Source: Qipengyuania polymorpha (GTDB taxonomy: Bacteria; Pseudomonadota; Alphaproteobacteria; Sphingomonadales; Sphingomonadaceae). Taken from it: a stretch of DNA of 64,000 bases. The DNA is taken from NCBI RefSeq assembly GCF_019711435.1, contig NZ_JAIGNK010000004.1, forward strand, positions 62,001 through 126,000, in the 5' to 3' direction. The notes under the pieces were generated by a model. The model searched no databases. It had not been told where the DNA came from and saw nothing but the letters and a program-made list of their open reading frames with translations. Of this stretch, positions 32,386 to 42,590 are shown one piece after another; within the stretch, counting starts at the first letter, position 1, and every line of letters begins with the position of its first letter. A program made the position numbers and the translations under genes.

Positions 32386-35361
32386 TCAGAAGCCGAACAG
32401 GACGCTGGCCCGCGTGCCCACATCGCCGTCGGCAGTGTTGCCGCTGGCCGAGACGGTCACATAGACGTCTTCGGCCACCGCGCCGGTGAGGCTGCCCGCA
32501 AAGGCCTGCGTGCCGCGATAGTTCGCGACCGAGCCAGCCAGAGAAATGGTCTTGCCCGGCGCAATGGCAGGTGCGCCCATGGCCATGGCCGAGGCGATCC
32601 CGCCGCGCGTGGCGGAATCCAGTTCCTCGAGCCGGAAGTTCGTATCCGCAAGCCCGCTTTCCAGCATGGCGACATCGGCAGACAGCATGGCAAACTGCTC
32701 GTCGGTGACGGCGGCGATAGTGTTCATCTGCGCGCGCAGCTGATCGAAGCCTGCCGAGACGCTCGACTGGCTGGCGACCGCCGTGCGGCCGAGCACACCA
32801 TTGGCATCGGCGGTCACCGTGTAGATGGCACCCTGCTGGCGCGCATTGCCTTCTTCCAGCCCGGCCACGACCGTCGCGGTGCCACTGGTGCCGAGCATGA
32901 TCTGGTTGGCGTTTGTCGTTTGCGCGTTCTGGCCGATTGCTGTCGAGCCATTGAGCGTGGCTCGCGCGTTCTGGCCCACCGCAGTCGACCCTGCTCCGGT
33001 CGCGACCGAGGCTTCGCCGATTGCCGTGCCCTGGTAGCCCGCTGTTGCCGCATAGCCGATTGCGGTGCCGCGCGACTGGGAACTGGAACTGCCACCCATG
33101 GCCAGCGCGCCGAACCCTGCCGCACTCGATGCACGCCCTAGGGCAAGCGTTCGCTGACCTGTCGCCGAAGCGTCGGTGCCGATTGCCATGGCGTGGAATT
33201 CGGTTGCCTGCGCACGGCTGCCCAGAGCGAAAGCCTGTCCCCCTGTAGCCTGCGCGCCATAGCCGAGCGCGACCGAGAGGTTGGTGGCAGCATTGGCATC
33301 GGTGCCGATGGCCGTCGCGCCGAGCCCGGCAGCCTGGGCGCCGAGTGCATCCTCGCCCTCGAGCCCGTCCCCGCCGATGGCGAGCGCGTATTCGCCCGTT
33401 GCTCCTGCCAGGCCGCTTGCTGCGCCGGTCGCGAACTGGGCCAGTTCGGCAGAATTCGCTGCGGCGCTGCTTTGCAGGTCGGAGATAGCATTCGCGTTTA
33501 CGACCGTCGCCGCGAGGGCAGTGTCGGCAACATCCTGCGCCGTGTTGGCTGCGGCAAGTGCTGTATTGGCGGTGTCCAGTGCGGTGGAGGCATCACTCCC
33601 CGCGCTGCCGATCACCGCATCAACATAGGCTTTGGTCGCTGCATCGGTGTCATCGATCGGTGCGGCGACATTGGTCAACCGCCTCAGGATTTCGGTCTCG
33701 TTGAAATCGATTGACCCATTGCCGTTGCGGTCTTCCTCGGCGCGGCCGAAAGAAACCGTCAATTCCTCATCGCTGCGCGAACTGGCGCCGATCGCGATGG
33801 CATTGAATGCAAGTGCTTGCGCTCCTGTGCCGATCGCGATGGCATTTGTCTCTGCGGCATTGGCCTGTTGGCCCAAGGCGAGCGAGTAGTATTGGCTTGC
33901 GCGTGTGCTAGTGCCTATGGCGATGCCTCCATAGGAACCTGCTTCGGTGGTGGCTCTTGACCCGATAGCAATACTGCTGGAGCCATCTGAAACCGCATCG
34001 GTTCCCATCGCGATGGAGCTTGAACCGTTCGCTTCGGCGGCAGAACCCTGGGCTATGGCTTCATAGCCTGTCGCGATGGAATCCATGCCGATTGCGATGG
34101 CGCCATATTCCGAAGCGCGTGCACCGAGTTCTTGGAAATCGCCGCTGTCGCCGCCTATGGCGATGGCTCCCTCTCCGCTGGTTGTGGTTTGCGGACCAAG
34201 CGAGACGGACTGAAGGCCAACCGCCCGGGCACCATATCCGATTGCCATGGCGTAGGCTGCATTCGTGGCATCCTCATCATCGATGCCCGCAAATGCGTTT
34301 GCGCCCAAGACGATTGTGTAATCGTCATAGCCATTGGCAAAGCTACCGAGCGCGACGCTGCGCATTCCTTCGGTTCCAGCCGCATAGCCCATTGAGATCG
34401 CATATTGTGCGCTGGTGAGAGCATTGGCGCCGATCGCGATGTTCCGTTCGCCCGATTGGTTCGCATCCGCGCCTATGGCTATCCCGAATAAACCATTCGC
34501 GACGGCGCCTATGCCGTCGAGGTTCTCGGCATCTGTGCCGATGGCGATGCTCCTGTTGCCGATGGCATTGGAGAAAACGCCCAGGGACAGCGAGTCTTGG
34601 CCATCTGCGCTGGCCATCTGGCCGATCGCAACTCCGCCGATCCCGTTAGCGCTTGAAGACACGCCGAGTGCGACCGCTTGCGCGCCGAGCGTCTCGGCAT
34701 TGGTGCCGATAGCAATGCCATTCCGCCCGAGGGTGTGGGTGTCCATACCGATCGCGATGCTGGTCGGACCTTCTGCAAATGCACCGCGTTCATCTTCGTC
34801 CCCGCCGTCTGCGCCAATAGCGATGGCGCCGATGGCTACGGCTTGAGCCGATTCACCAATGGCCGTGGTCGATACTTCGGAAGCAAGAGCAAAACTCCCA
34901 AGCGCGACCGACCAAATACTCGCGGCATTGGCCTCATTGCCAATCGAAACCGAGTAAATGCTGCTTACCTGAGCCTCATTGCCAATGGCGACCGAGTAGG
35001 GGCCGGTCGCGGCGGCCTGATATCCAATCGCGATACTGTAGCCGGAATTGCTGTTGACGTCTGCCCATGCGCCAATGGCGATGCCGCCCGTATCGAAAAC
35101 ACCGGCCTCGTAGCCGAATGCCGATGCGTAGGATGGTGTCGTCAAGTCATTGTCGCTGTCGGTTGCTTCGGCAAAGCCGCCACACGCGATCGCTGTTAAT
35201 TCGTTGTCCGCTTCGGCAAAGCCGTCTCCGTCTGGCGCTTGGTTCGGGTCGTCATTGGATTCGAGAATACACTCGTCGGCTTTTGCAGGAGTGGCTGAAA
35301 GCCCGACCATCGCTGCGCCAGCGAGCAGGGTCAGGCGGATGGAACGAGGTGGCATGGACAT
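32386..35361 (-). CDS. YadA-like trimeric autotransporter adhesin (991 aa)
   Basis: A type Vc surface adhesin. Signal peptide residues 1-28 (MSMPPRSIRLTLLAGAAMVG..AKA); then a long head of about 14-residue AIG-type repeats (for example SIAIGYQAAATGPYSVAIGN); a neck LTNVAAPIDDTDAATKAYVD near residue 580; a coiled-coil stalk rich in TANTALAAANTAQDVADTAL; a second head of AIG repeats; a second short coiled coil (AMLSADVAMLESGLADTNFR); and the 72-residue membrane anchor at 920-991 ending in SVLFGF. Three chains should form one 12-stranded barrel. It is expected to bind surfaces or other cells. AGGGGAG precedes the start. Confidence 0.94.
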   Translation of the reverse strand: MSMPPRSIRLTLLAGAAMVGLSATPAKADECILESNDDPNQAPDGDGFAEADNELTAIACGGFAEATDSDNDLTTPSYASAFGYEAGVFDTGGIAIGAWADVNSNSGYSIAIGYQAAATGPYSVAIGNEAQVSSIYSVSIGNEANAASIWSVALGSFALASEVSTTAIGESAQAVAIGAIAIGADGGDEDERGAFAEGPTSIAIGMDTHTLGRNGIAIGTNAETLGAQAVALGVSSSANGIGGVAIGQMASADGQDSLSLGVFSNAIGNRSIAIGTDAENLDGIGAVANGLFGIAIGADANQSGERNIAIGANALTSAQYAISMGYAAGTEGMRSVALGSFANGYDDYTIVLGANAFAGIDDEDATNAAYAMAIGYGARAVGLQSVSLGPQTTTSGEGAIAIGGDSGDFQELGARASEYGAIAIGMDSIATGYEAIAQGSAAEANGSSSIAMGTDAVSDGSSSIAIGSRATTEAGSYGGIAIGTSTRASQYYSLALGQQANAAETNAIAIGTGAQALAFNAIAIGASSRSDEELTVSFGRAEEDRNGNGSIDFNETEILRRLTNVAAPIDDTDAATKAYVDAVIGSAGSDASTALDTANTALAAANTAQDVADTALAATVVNANAISDLQSSAAANSAELAQFATGAASGLAGATGEYALAIGGDGLEGEDALGAQAAGLGATAIGTDANAATNLSVALGYGAQATGGQAFALGSRAQATEFHAMAIGTDASATGQRTLALGRASSAAGFGALAMGGSSSSQSRGTAIGYAATAGYQGTAIGEASVATGAGSTAVGQNARATLNGSTAIGQNAQTTNANQIMLGTSGTATVVAGLEEGNARQQGAIYTVTADANGVLGRTAVASQSSVSAGFDQLRAQMNTIAAVTDEQFAMLSADVAMLESGLADTNFRLEELDSATRGGIASAMAMGAPAIAPGKTISLAGSVANYRGTQAFAGSLTGAVAEDVYVTVSASGNTADGDVGTRASVLFGF

Positions 35362-35511
35362 GGTAAGGCTCCCCTCGCGGGGTGTCGCGGGAATCCTTCC
35401 CGACCTCTAACCTCCCGCATTGATTAAGATTTTACCCCAAGTTCTGCGTCAAACCTTGTAAGCGCGCGACAAGCTGGACGATGCGACGTGTTGCGCCTAC
35501 AAAGCACGCCA

Positions 35512-35602
35512 TCCCCGGGGAGCGCGCGTGCGCTGAGAGGGAGGTCTCGCACCCTCCGACCCGTCGAACCTGAACCGATTAGCATCGGCGGAGGGAGTGG
35601 AG
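35512..35602 (+). ncRNA. TPP riboswitch (THI element)
   Basis: The conserved THI-box core is present in order: GGGGAGC, GCTGAGAGGG, ACCCGTCGAACCTGAACC, then TTAGCATCGGCGGAGGGAG. CTGAGA and GAACCTGA are the pyrimidine- and pyrophosphate-sensing segments. It lies 47 bases before the thiC start and should shut off expression when thiamine diphosphate is abundant. The exact 5' end of P1 is approximate. Confidence 0.95.
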
Positions 35603-35615
35603 CGGCGCCAGGTAA

Positions 35616-37926
<2,311 letters not shown>

Positions 37927-37927
<1 letters not shown>

Positions 37928-38514
37928 TGGTCTTCGGGTTCGGCAAGCAGAAGCGCGTCAGCGCTGCCGATCAGCTCGCGTCGGGGAAATGGAAGTGCGT
38001 CAGCTGTGACGAGTGGCATAGGTGGCCCTTCGACCTTGCCGCTTTTGCACCCGATCCGTGGCCGCACGAGGTAGCCTACGAGCAGAACGGCGATTTGCGC
38101 TTCGATGGCGATTTCCTGTCTGAGGACTTCTGTATCCTTGGCGGCAAGCACTTCATGGTGCGCGCGATCCTTCCCGTGTCGGTGATCGGCGTGCCCGGCG
38201 AGTTCGCATTCGGATGCTGGAGCACACTGAGCGAGACGAATTTCGACAAATATATCGACGGCTTCGACGCCGGTGAGTACCCGGACGCGCCGCAATGGAC
38301 CGGTTGGCTGATGAACCGGCTTGCGGACCTCGCGCCGGGGGCGGAGCCGCTAGGAGTGATCGTCCAGCCGCAGCCTGGACGCCAGCGCCCGATGCTATGG
38401 GTGCAGGACGAGGAGCATCCACTAGCGATCGCGCAATCCGAGGGCATCACAGCCGAGCGGATGTTGGAGGTATTCGGCCACTACGGCCACGCACCAGCCG
38501 CAACTGAAGGCTGA
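37927..38514 (+). CDS. DUF2199-domain protein
   Basis: A 195-residue cytoplasmic protein. Residues KWKCVSCDEWH near the N terminus and WPFDLAAFAPDPWP are characteristic of DUF2199, whose function is unknown; the CxxC pair may bind a metal. The second half has the family's FWSTLS-like segment (FGCWSTLSETNFDKY) and WTGWLMNRL. The ATG shares one base with the stop of the preceding gene. Its place as the third gene behind the TPP riboswitch may be incidental. Confidence 0.85.
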
Positions 38515-38521
38515 AGCAGGG

Positions 38522-38674
38522 CTACCCCACCGGAACCAGCTTCTCCACCAGCGCCCTGAGTTCGCTCGGCGTGGTGTGGCCGGCGACGATCTCGTGATAG
38601 CCGATGCCCGCCTTGCGCAGCGCTTCCTTCTTCACCGCATCGCGCGCGGCGTGAATTTGGCTGAGTTCCCCCAC
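38522..38674 (-). pseudogene. C-terminal remnant of a DUF2726-like protein
   Basis: Fifty codons preceded directly by an in-frame TAG. They read like a protein C terminus: HAARDAVKKEALRKAGIGYH, then EIVAGHTTPSELRALVEKLV. The first part resembles the DUF2726 segment HxxARDxxKDxALxxAGIP. There is no start, no ribosome-binding site and no upstream domain, so the rest has been lost. Its upstream end is overlapped in another frame by the last codons of the membrane-protein gene at 38632-39066, which marks a likely deletion junction near 38675. Confidence 0.6.
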
Positions 38675-39066
38675 CTAATCACACCGATACCGGCAACCGC
38701 CAGCAGAACCAGCCACAGCTTCGGATTGACCGTCCAGAAGTTCACGAAGAGCGCCGCATGCATCGCGGTATAGGCGGCGAGCCAGCCGAGGCCCCAGCTC
38801 CGGCGCAGAAGGGCACCGATCGCGCCGATCGAGACGACCATTCCCATTGCCCCGATATAGGCGAAATAGGCGGGCACCGAGAAGCCGACGAGGTTGACCT
38901 CTGCCGAGCCGAAAAAGGCGCGTGTGTCGGCCAGCGCCTCGACCGCTTCTCCGCCAAAATTCCACCATTCGGCCGCCTGTCCGATCATCAGCCCGCTCAC
39001 ACCTATCCGGATGAGCCCGGAGGCGAGGAAGACAAGGGCGACAAGGATGGCCAGCAAGCGTTTCAT
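38632..39066 (-). CDS. Small four-helix membrane protein with a foreign C-terminal tail
   Basis: A 144-residue protein with four hydrophobic segments (LLAILVALVFLASGLIRIGV, YFAYIGAMGMVVSIGAIGAL, GLGWLAAYTAMHAALFVNFW and LWLVLLAVAGIGVI). The family is not recognised; it resembles small DoxX-like or DUF-type inner-membrane proteins. The last residues (RWGNSAKFTPRAMR) are read in a wrong frame through the decayed DUF2726 remnant, so the natural C terminus was probably replaced by a deletion. No ribosome-binding site precedes the ATG; an 8-bp inverted repeat ends four bases upstream of it, so the transcript may be leaderless. Confidence 0.65.
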   Translation of the reverse strand: MKRLLAILVALVFLASGLIRIGVSGLMIGQAAEWWNFGGEAVEALADTRAFFGSAEVNLVGFSVPAYFAYIGAMGMVVSIGAIGALLRRSWGLGWLAAYTAMHAALFVNFWTVNPKLWLVLLAVAGIGVIRWGNSAKFTPRAMR

Positions 39067-39069
39067 AGG

Positions 39070-39091
39070 GTGTATTGCTTACACAATACAC
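39070..39091. promoter_or_regulatory. Perfect 8-bp inverted repeat, probable operator
   Basis: GTGTATTG (39070-39077) and CAATACAC (39084-39091) form a perfect inverted repeat with a six-base spacer CTTACA. It lies immediately upstream of the start codon of the small membrane-protein gene. Its spacing and symmetry suit a dimeric repressor such as a GntR/YtrA- or PadR-type protein. No such regulator is next to it. Confidence 0.6.
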
Positions 39092-39121
39092 AGGGTTCGT
39101 CAACGCCCAAGCGTGGGGGCA

Positions 39122-39580
39122 TCACTTGCCCAATTTCACCAGCACCCGGTCCAGCGCTTGTAGAAAGTTCGACCGGTCCGCCTTGCTGAACGGCGGCGGG
39201 CCTCCGCCAACTCCGTCCATCCCGGCGCGTAGGTCCTCCATGATCGCGCGGGTGGCGATGGCGCTGCCGATGCTGGCGGCGTCGAAGGGTTTGCCATTGT
39301 GGCGCAGGACGTTTGCGCCCGCCTTTAGGCAGCGTTCGGCCAGCAGGATGTCGGCGGTGATGACTACGCTGCGCGGCCCCGCATTATCGGCAATCCAGTC
39401 ATCCGCGGCATCGAAGCCGTCCGAGACCACCACGCGCTTCACACGCTCGCTCACCGGCACGCGGAAGGGGCTGTTGCTGACCACGCGGACATGCGCCTTG
39501 TGGCGCTGCGCCACGCGGTAGACCTCCTCCTTCACCGGGCAGGCATCGGCGTCGACGAGTATGGTGACGGGATCGCTCAT
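39122..39580 (-). CDS. YaiI/YqxD family protein (DUF188)
   Basis: A 152-residue protein of the DUF188 family, a PIN-like nuclease fold of unproven function. Conserved blocks are DADACPVKEEVYRVA at the N terminus (acidic site), NSPFRVP, VVVSDGFDAADDWI, DILLAERCLKAGA and GGPPPFSKADRSNFL. Two ends are close to complete family length. It stands alone between the membrane-protein gene and the cold-shock gene. Confidence 0.93.
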   Translation of the reverse strand: MSDPVTILVDADACPVKEEVYRVAQRHKAHVRVVSNSPFRVPVSERVKRVVVSDGFDAADDWIADNAGPRSVVITADILLAERCLKAGANVLRHNGKPFDAASIGSAIATRAIMEDLRAGMDGVGGGPPPFSKADRSNFLQALDRVLVKLGK

Positions 39581-39793
39581 GCAGCAATCGTTAGGCGTTT
39601 CGGCACTCCCGTGCTACCCAGCCCTTGCTGACGTCGAAATTTGCGACGGATGTCGAGATTTGAAGACCGCCGCTTGCCTTAGATGGCCCCGGCGCAAACC
39701 AGGCGACGATTTCCTTTCTTCGGACGATTTGATGCACGACCGGCGCGTATGTCGCGCGGCGGCAACCTTTAGCGTTCTCGAAAGGAACCGATC

Positions 39794-40006
39794 ATGGCCA
39801 AGACTGGCACCGTAAAATTCTTCAACACCGACAAGGGCTATGGCTTCATCCAGCCCGACGACGGCTCTGCCGACAGCTTCGTCCACATCAGCGCCGTGCA
39901 GGCCGCCGGCATGCAGACGCTCGATAAGGAACAGCGCCTCAACTACGAAGTCGAGCAGGGCCGCAACGGCAAGGAAAGCGCCGTGAACCTCTCGGCTGCC
40001 GACTGA
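39794..40006 (+). CDS. Cold-shock protein (CspA family)
   Basis: A 70-residue single cold-shock domain with both RNA-binding motifs: GYGFIQPDDG (RNP1) and SFVHISAV (RNP2). It binds single-stranded RNA or DNA and melts RNA structure. AAAGGA precedes the ATG. The 213 bases upstream hold no gene and probably include a long structured 5' leader, as is usual for csp genes. Confidence 0.96.
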   Translation: MAKTGTVKFFNTDKGYGFIQPDDGSADSFVHISAVQAAGMQTLDKEQRLNYEVEQGRNGKESAVNLSAAD

Positions 40007-40015
40007 TTATCCGGT

Positions 40016-40044
40016 CTCCCCTCCCGACGAGTGCGGGAGGGGAG
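40016..40044 (+). other. Stable hairpin after the cold-shock gene
   Basis: CTCCCCTCCCG (40016-40026) and CGGGAGGGGAG (40034-40044) form a perfect eleven-base stem with a seven-base loop. No T-run follows, so it is not a typical terminator. It lies ten bases after the csp stop and could protect the message 3' end or attenuate readthrough into the next gene. Confidence 0.6.
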
Positions 40045-40068
40045 CCACCCTCCTGCCCCGGAGCCCCC

Positions 40069-40284
40069 ATGGCCCAGACTTACGAATTCTACGCCGCCCG
40101 CGCCGACGAGGCCCGCAAGGCCGCCGATGCCGCGACGCTCGACAATGTCCGGGATCGCGAACTGCGCGCGGCGAAATCGTGGGAAGAGCTGGCCGAACAC
40201 GCCCGCGGCGTGGCCGAAGCGCGCGTGAAGGTCGAACGCGAAAAGCGTGAAGCCCGCGAGGCGGCAGGGGCGCTCGAAGCCTAG
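40069..40284 (+). CDS. Small hypothetical coiled-coil protein
   Basis: A 71-residue, highly charged protein dominated by one predicted helix (SWEELAEHARGVAEARVKVE). It begins MAQTYEFYAARADEARKAAD. The family is not recognised. Ala/Glu/Arg/Lys composition and heptad-like spacing suggest a coiled coil. It lies 62 bases after the cold-shock gene and might be cotranscribed, subject to the hairpin between them. Confidence 0.75.
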   Translation: MAQTYEFYAARADEARKAADAATLDNVRDRELRAAKSWEELAEHARGVAEARVKVEREKREAREAAGALEA

Positions 40285-40510
40285 CTCTTTCCTACAGTAT
40301 GAGGTGCGCGTTACGCCCCTCGCATGATGCTGTCCGACCTTCATGATTTGCGCAGGATTCCGCGGCCCGTGGCCCGACGGAGGTTTCCGCGCTGGACCGT
40401 GTTCCATCCGTTCCATCCTGTTGGATTGGGGATGCGAAATCGCTCGAAATTCGGGGAGCGGAACCCCATATCGATCGTTGGGAAGGAAAGATAACAAAGG
40501 AGAGTTCCCA

Positions 40511-40855
40511 ATGCAGGTCCAGTTCAACTCCGACAGCAGCGTCATGGGCACCGAGAACGTGGCCGAGCGTATCGAGGCCCGTGTGCGCGACAAGCTCTCG
40601 CGTTTCGAAGGCCGGCTGACCCGGCTCGAAATCCATGTGCGCGACGAGAACGGTGCCAAGGGCGGGGGCGACGACAAGGCCTGCACGATCGAGGCAAGGC
40701 CGAGCGGGGGCAAGCCCATCGGGGTGACCGCCCATGCGGCCAAGGTCGACGATGCCGCCGGCAAGGCAGCCAACACGCTGGCTCAGCGCCTCGAGCGCCA
40801 TTTCGGCAAGGGCGACAAGCACAAGCATGACGCACGTCCCGACAAGGTGATGTAA
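40511..40855 (+). CDS. HPF/RaiA-like ribosome-associated protein
   Basis: A 114-residue protein similar to ribosome hibernation factors: beta1 MQVQFNSDSSVMGTENVAER, helix VRDKLSRFEGRLTRLEIHV with the following RDENG, then KACTIEARPSGGKPIGVTAHA and a second helix DDAAGKAANTLAQRLERHF. It has the short form with no C-terminal dimerisation domain. Such proteins bind the 30S decoding region in stationary phase. AAAGGAGAG lies ahead of the ATG at 40511; the frame is open upstream without support. Confidence 0.85.
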   Translation: MQVQFNSDSSVMGTENVAERIEARVRDKLSRFEGRLTRLEIHVRDENGAKGGGDDKACTIEARPSGGKPIGVTAHAAKVDDAAGKAANTLAQRLERHFGKGDKHKHDARPDKVM

Positions 40856-40914
40856 GAACTGGGGCGCGGCTCGTCCCGTATGAGGCGCGCTTCGCCATAG
40901 TTACGCCGGATTTC

Positions 40915-40939
40915 GAAACATCCGAATGTCTCTATCGTT
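40915..40939 (+). promoter_or_regulatory. EcfG-like (general stress) promoter candidate upstream of the fasciclin gene
   Basis: GAAAC (40915-40919) and CGTT (40936-40939) are separated by exactly 16 bases. The alphaproteobacterial general stress sigma factor EcfG reads GGAAC-N16/17-CGTT, so this differs by one base. It ends 71 bases before the likely start codon. Confidence 0.45.
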
Positions 40940-41010
40940 CGTAACTTGAAGCAGCAGCCGGGTGAGCCGGCTGCATCGCGCTTATTCTACGAAAGAAAAA
41001 GGGACCTATC

Positions 41011-41586
41011 ATTAACAAGATGACACTTGCGCTGGCGTCTGCCGCATCGCTCGCACTCGCCGCTTGTGGCGGGGAAGCTGAAGAGCCGGTGGCCGACGAT
41101 ACCGCCATGGCCGACCAGATGGCCAACGACACGGCCGAAACCGGCACGATCGTGGAGGTCGCGCAGGGCGACAGCCAGTTCTCGACGCTGGTCAGTGCCG
41201 TGACCGCAGCCGGCCTTGGCGAAACGCTGTCGGGCGAAGGTCCGTTCACCGTCTTCGCGCCGACCAACGACGCCTTCGGCAAGATTCCCGAAGCGACGCT
41301 GACCGAACTTACCACCAACGACACCGAAACGCTGGGCAACATCCTCCAGTACCACGTTGTCGAAGGCAATGTGGACGCCGCTACGCTGACGCAGGCAATC
41401 ACCGATGCAGGCGATTCAGGCTATACGATCAACACCGTGGGTGGTGGCACCCTGACGGCCAATGTGGTCGACGGGAATGTCGTCCTCACTGATGCCGCAG
41501 GTGGCACCTCGACTGTGACGGCAACCGATGTCGCGGCTTCGAACGGCGTGATCCACGTCATCGATACCGTGCTGATGCCGCAGTAA
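41011..41586 (+). CDS. Fasciclin-domain lipoprotein
   Basis: About 191 residues. A lipoprotein signal (NKMTLALASAASLALAAC) is followed by an acidic linker and one FAS1 domain of about 130 residues with both conserved blocks: GPFTVFAPTNDAFGKI (H1) and NGVIHVIDTVLMP (H2), plus YHVVEG. FAS1 proteins are surface adhesion or matrix proteins. The start is unusual: ATT at 41011 lies six bases after AAAGGGA and supplies the Lys needed by a signal peptide, while the first ATG (41020) gives a signal with no positive charge and a 15-base spacing. Confidence 0.85.
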   Translation: MNKMTLALASAASLALAACGGEAEEPVADDTAMADQMANDTAETGTIVEVAQGDSQFSTLVSAVTAAGLGETLSGEGPFTVFAPTNDAFGKIPEATLTELTTNDTETLGNILQYHVVEGNVDAATLTQAITDAGDSGYTINTVGGGTLTANVVDGNVVLTDAAGGTSTVTATDVAASNGVIHVIDTVLMPQ

Positions 41587-41606
41587 GCGCGAGTAGCCAG
41601 ACAACG

Positions 41607-41638
41607 AAAAGGCGGCCCCTCAACAGGGCCGCCTTTTT
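41607..41638. terminator. Bidirectional Rho-independent terminator
   Basis: AAAAGGCGGCCC (41607-41618) pairs with GGGCCGCCTTTT (41626-41637) over a seven-base loop. A and T runs flank the stem, so it can end the fasciclin message and the convergent stress-protein message. Confidence 0.9.
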
Positions 41639-41661
41639 CGTGCTCGTTCTCAGAGTTGTGC

Positions 41662-42081
41662 TCAGAAAGTCAGTTGCCCTTCCTCGCGTCCCTCCCACCA
41701 GTCGATGCGCCTGGGTGAGACTTCGATCAGGATCAGCCCCTCGGTATCGAGGCCATTCTCGAACCAGGCTTCGAGGTCCGCAACCCAGTGCTTCTCCAGC
41801 ACCTCGCGGTCGCGGTGAAGCCTGCCGGTGCCCTGGACCGCGCAGTAGAAGTCGCCGCTGCTGTAGGTCGCGCCGCACTGGTTCGACGTTTTCAAATCAT
41901 CGTCGATACGGCCGTCGTCGGTGGCGAAGTGATAGGATGTGCCATCCTCCTCGCTCACATCCTTGTTGTTGGACATGGGGCGTGCGGCGATTGCTCCCTC
42001 GCTACCGGTCTTGGTAACGAGCATGGCGACATCGATGGATTTGAGCTTGCCGGCAATCTGGGAAAGCGAACGGTCGGACAT
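41662..42081 (-). CDS. Pyridoxamine 5'-phosphate oxidase-like general stress protein
   Basis: A 139-residue split-barrel flavin-binding protein of the general stress protein 26 type. Motifs include IDVAMLVTKTG, RPMSNNKDVSEEDGTSYHFA, the FYCAVQGTGRLHRDREVLEK strand-helix and LILIEVSPRRIDWWEG. Such proteins bind FMN or FAD; their physiological role is unclear. AAGGAG precedes the ATG at 42081 by nine bases; an upstream ATG at 42099 is also in frame. It converges on the fasciclin gene. Confidence 0.88.
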   Translation of the reverse strand: MSDRSLSQIAGKLKSIDVAMLVTKTGSEGAIAARPMSNNKDVSEEDGTSYHFATDDGRIDDDLKTSNQCGATYSSGDFYCAVQGTGRLHRDREVLEKHWVADLEAWFENGLDTEGLILIEVSPRRIDWWEGREEGQLTF

Positions 42082-42152
42082 TGGCTGCGACTCCTTCATA
42101 GGTGGGCGGTGAAGGAGTAACCGGCAGGGAGGCAACTCGTGCCCGCAAGGGC

Positions 42153-42578
42153 TCAGCGGCGGTTGAGCCGGGCGATGAGGGCGACGAAGAAGGCCGTGCT
42201 CCAGCCCAGCAGCAGGATGCCATTGATCCCCTCGATCGCGGCGACCAGCTGCCAGGCGCGGACGAGCCCCTCGTCGTCATAGCCGATCGTGCCGTAGGTG
42301 ATGGTGCTGAAATAGACCGCCGTGTGCAGGTCCGGGAACGCTCCGCCCAAGTGGTAGAGTACCGCGTAAAGCCAGATTTCCAGACCGTGGATTGCAAACA
42401 GGCCCAGCACCACGCCGAAGGTCACGGCTACCCCCTGGGCGCTGAGCGGGGAAATGGCAGCCTCGCGTTCTTCCATACGCTCCAGCCGGAGGATGCGGCT
42501 GAGGAACACCAGTCCAAGGCCATGGATGGTCACGGTCACCAGGACCATTCCGGTTGCTATGGCGAGTTGCGCGAGCAT
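42153..42578 (-). CDS. Two-helix potassium-channel-like membrane protein
   Basis: A 141-residue protein with four hydrophobic stretches: an N-terminal helix (AIATGMVLVTVTIHGLGLVF), VTFGVVLGLFAIHGLEIWLY, the pore region YFSTITYGTIGYDD, and EGINGILLLGWSTAFFVALI. The pore motif TIGYDD is close to the TxGYGD potassium selectivity filter of the Ion_trans_2 family. No cytoplasmic ligand domain is present. It starts 12 bases after the stop of the LRR gene and is probably cotranscribed with it. Confidence 0.85.
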   Translation of the reverse strand: MLAQLAIATGMVLVTVTIHGLGLVFLSRILRLERMEEREAAISPLSAQGVAVTFGVVLGLFAIHGLEIWLYAVLYHLGGAFPDLHTAVYFSTITYGTIGYDDEGLVRAWQLVAAIEGINGILLLGWSTAFFVALIARLNRR

Positions 42579-42590
42579 CGGTGCCGCGCC

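Noticed and set aside
40440-40480. GGAAC followed by CGTT before the HPF-like gene as an EcfG promoter
   Set aside because: The spacer is only 11 bases, too short for this promoter class.
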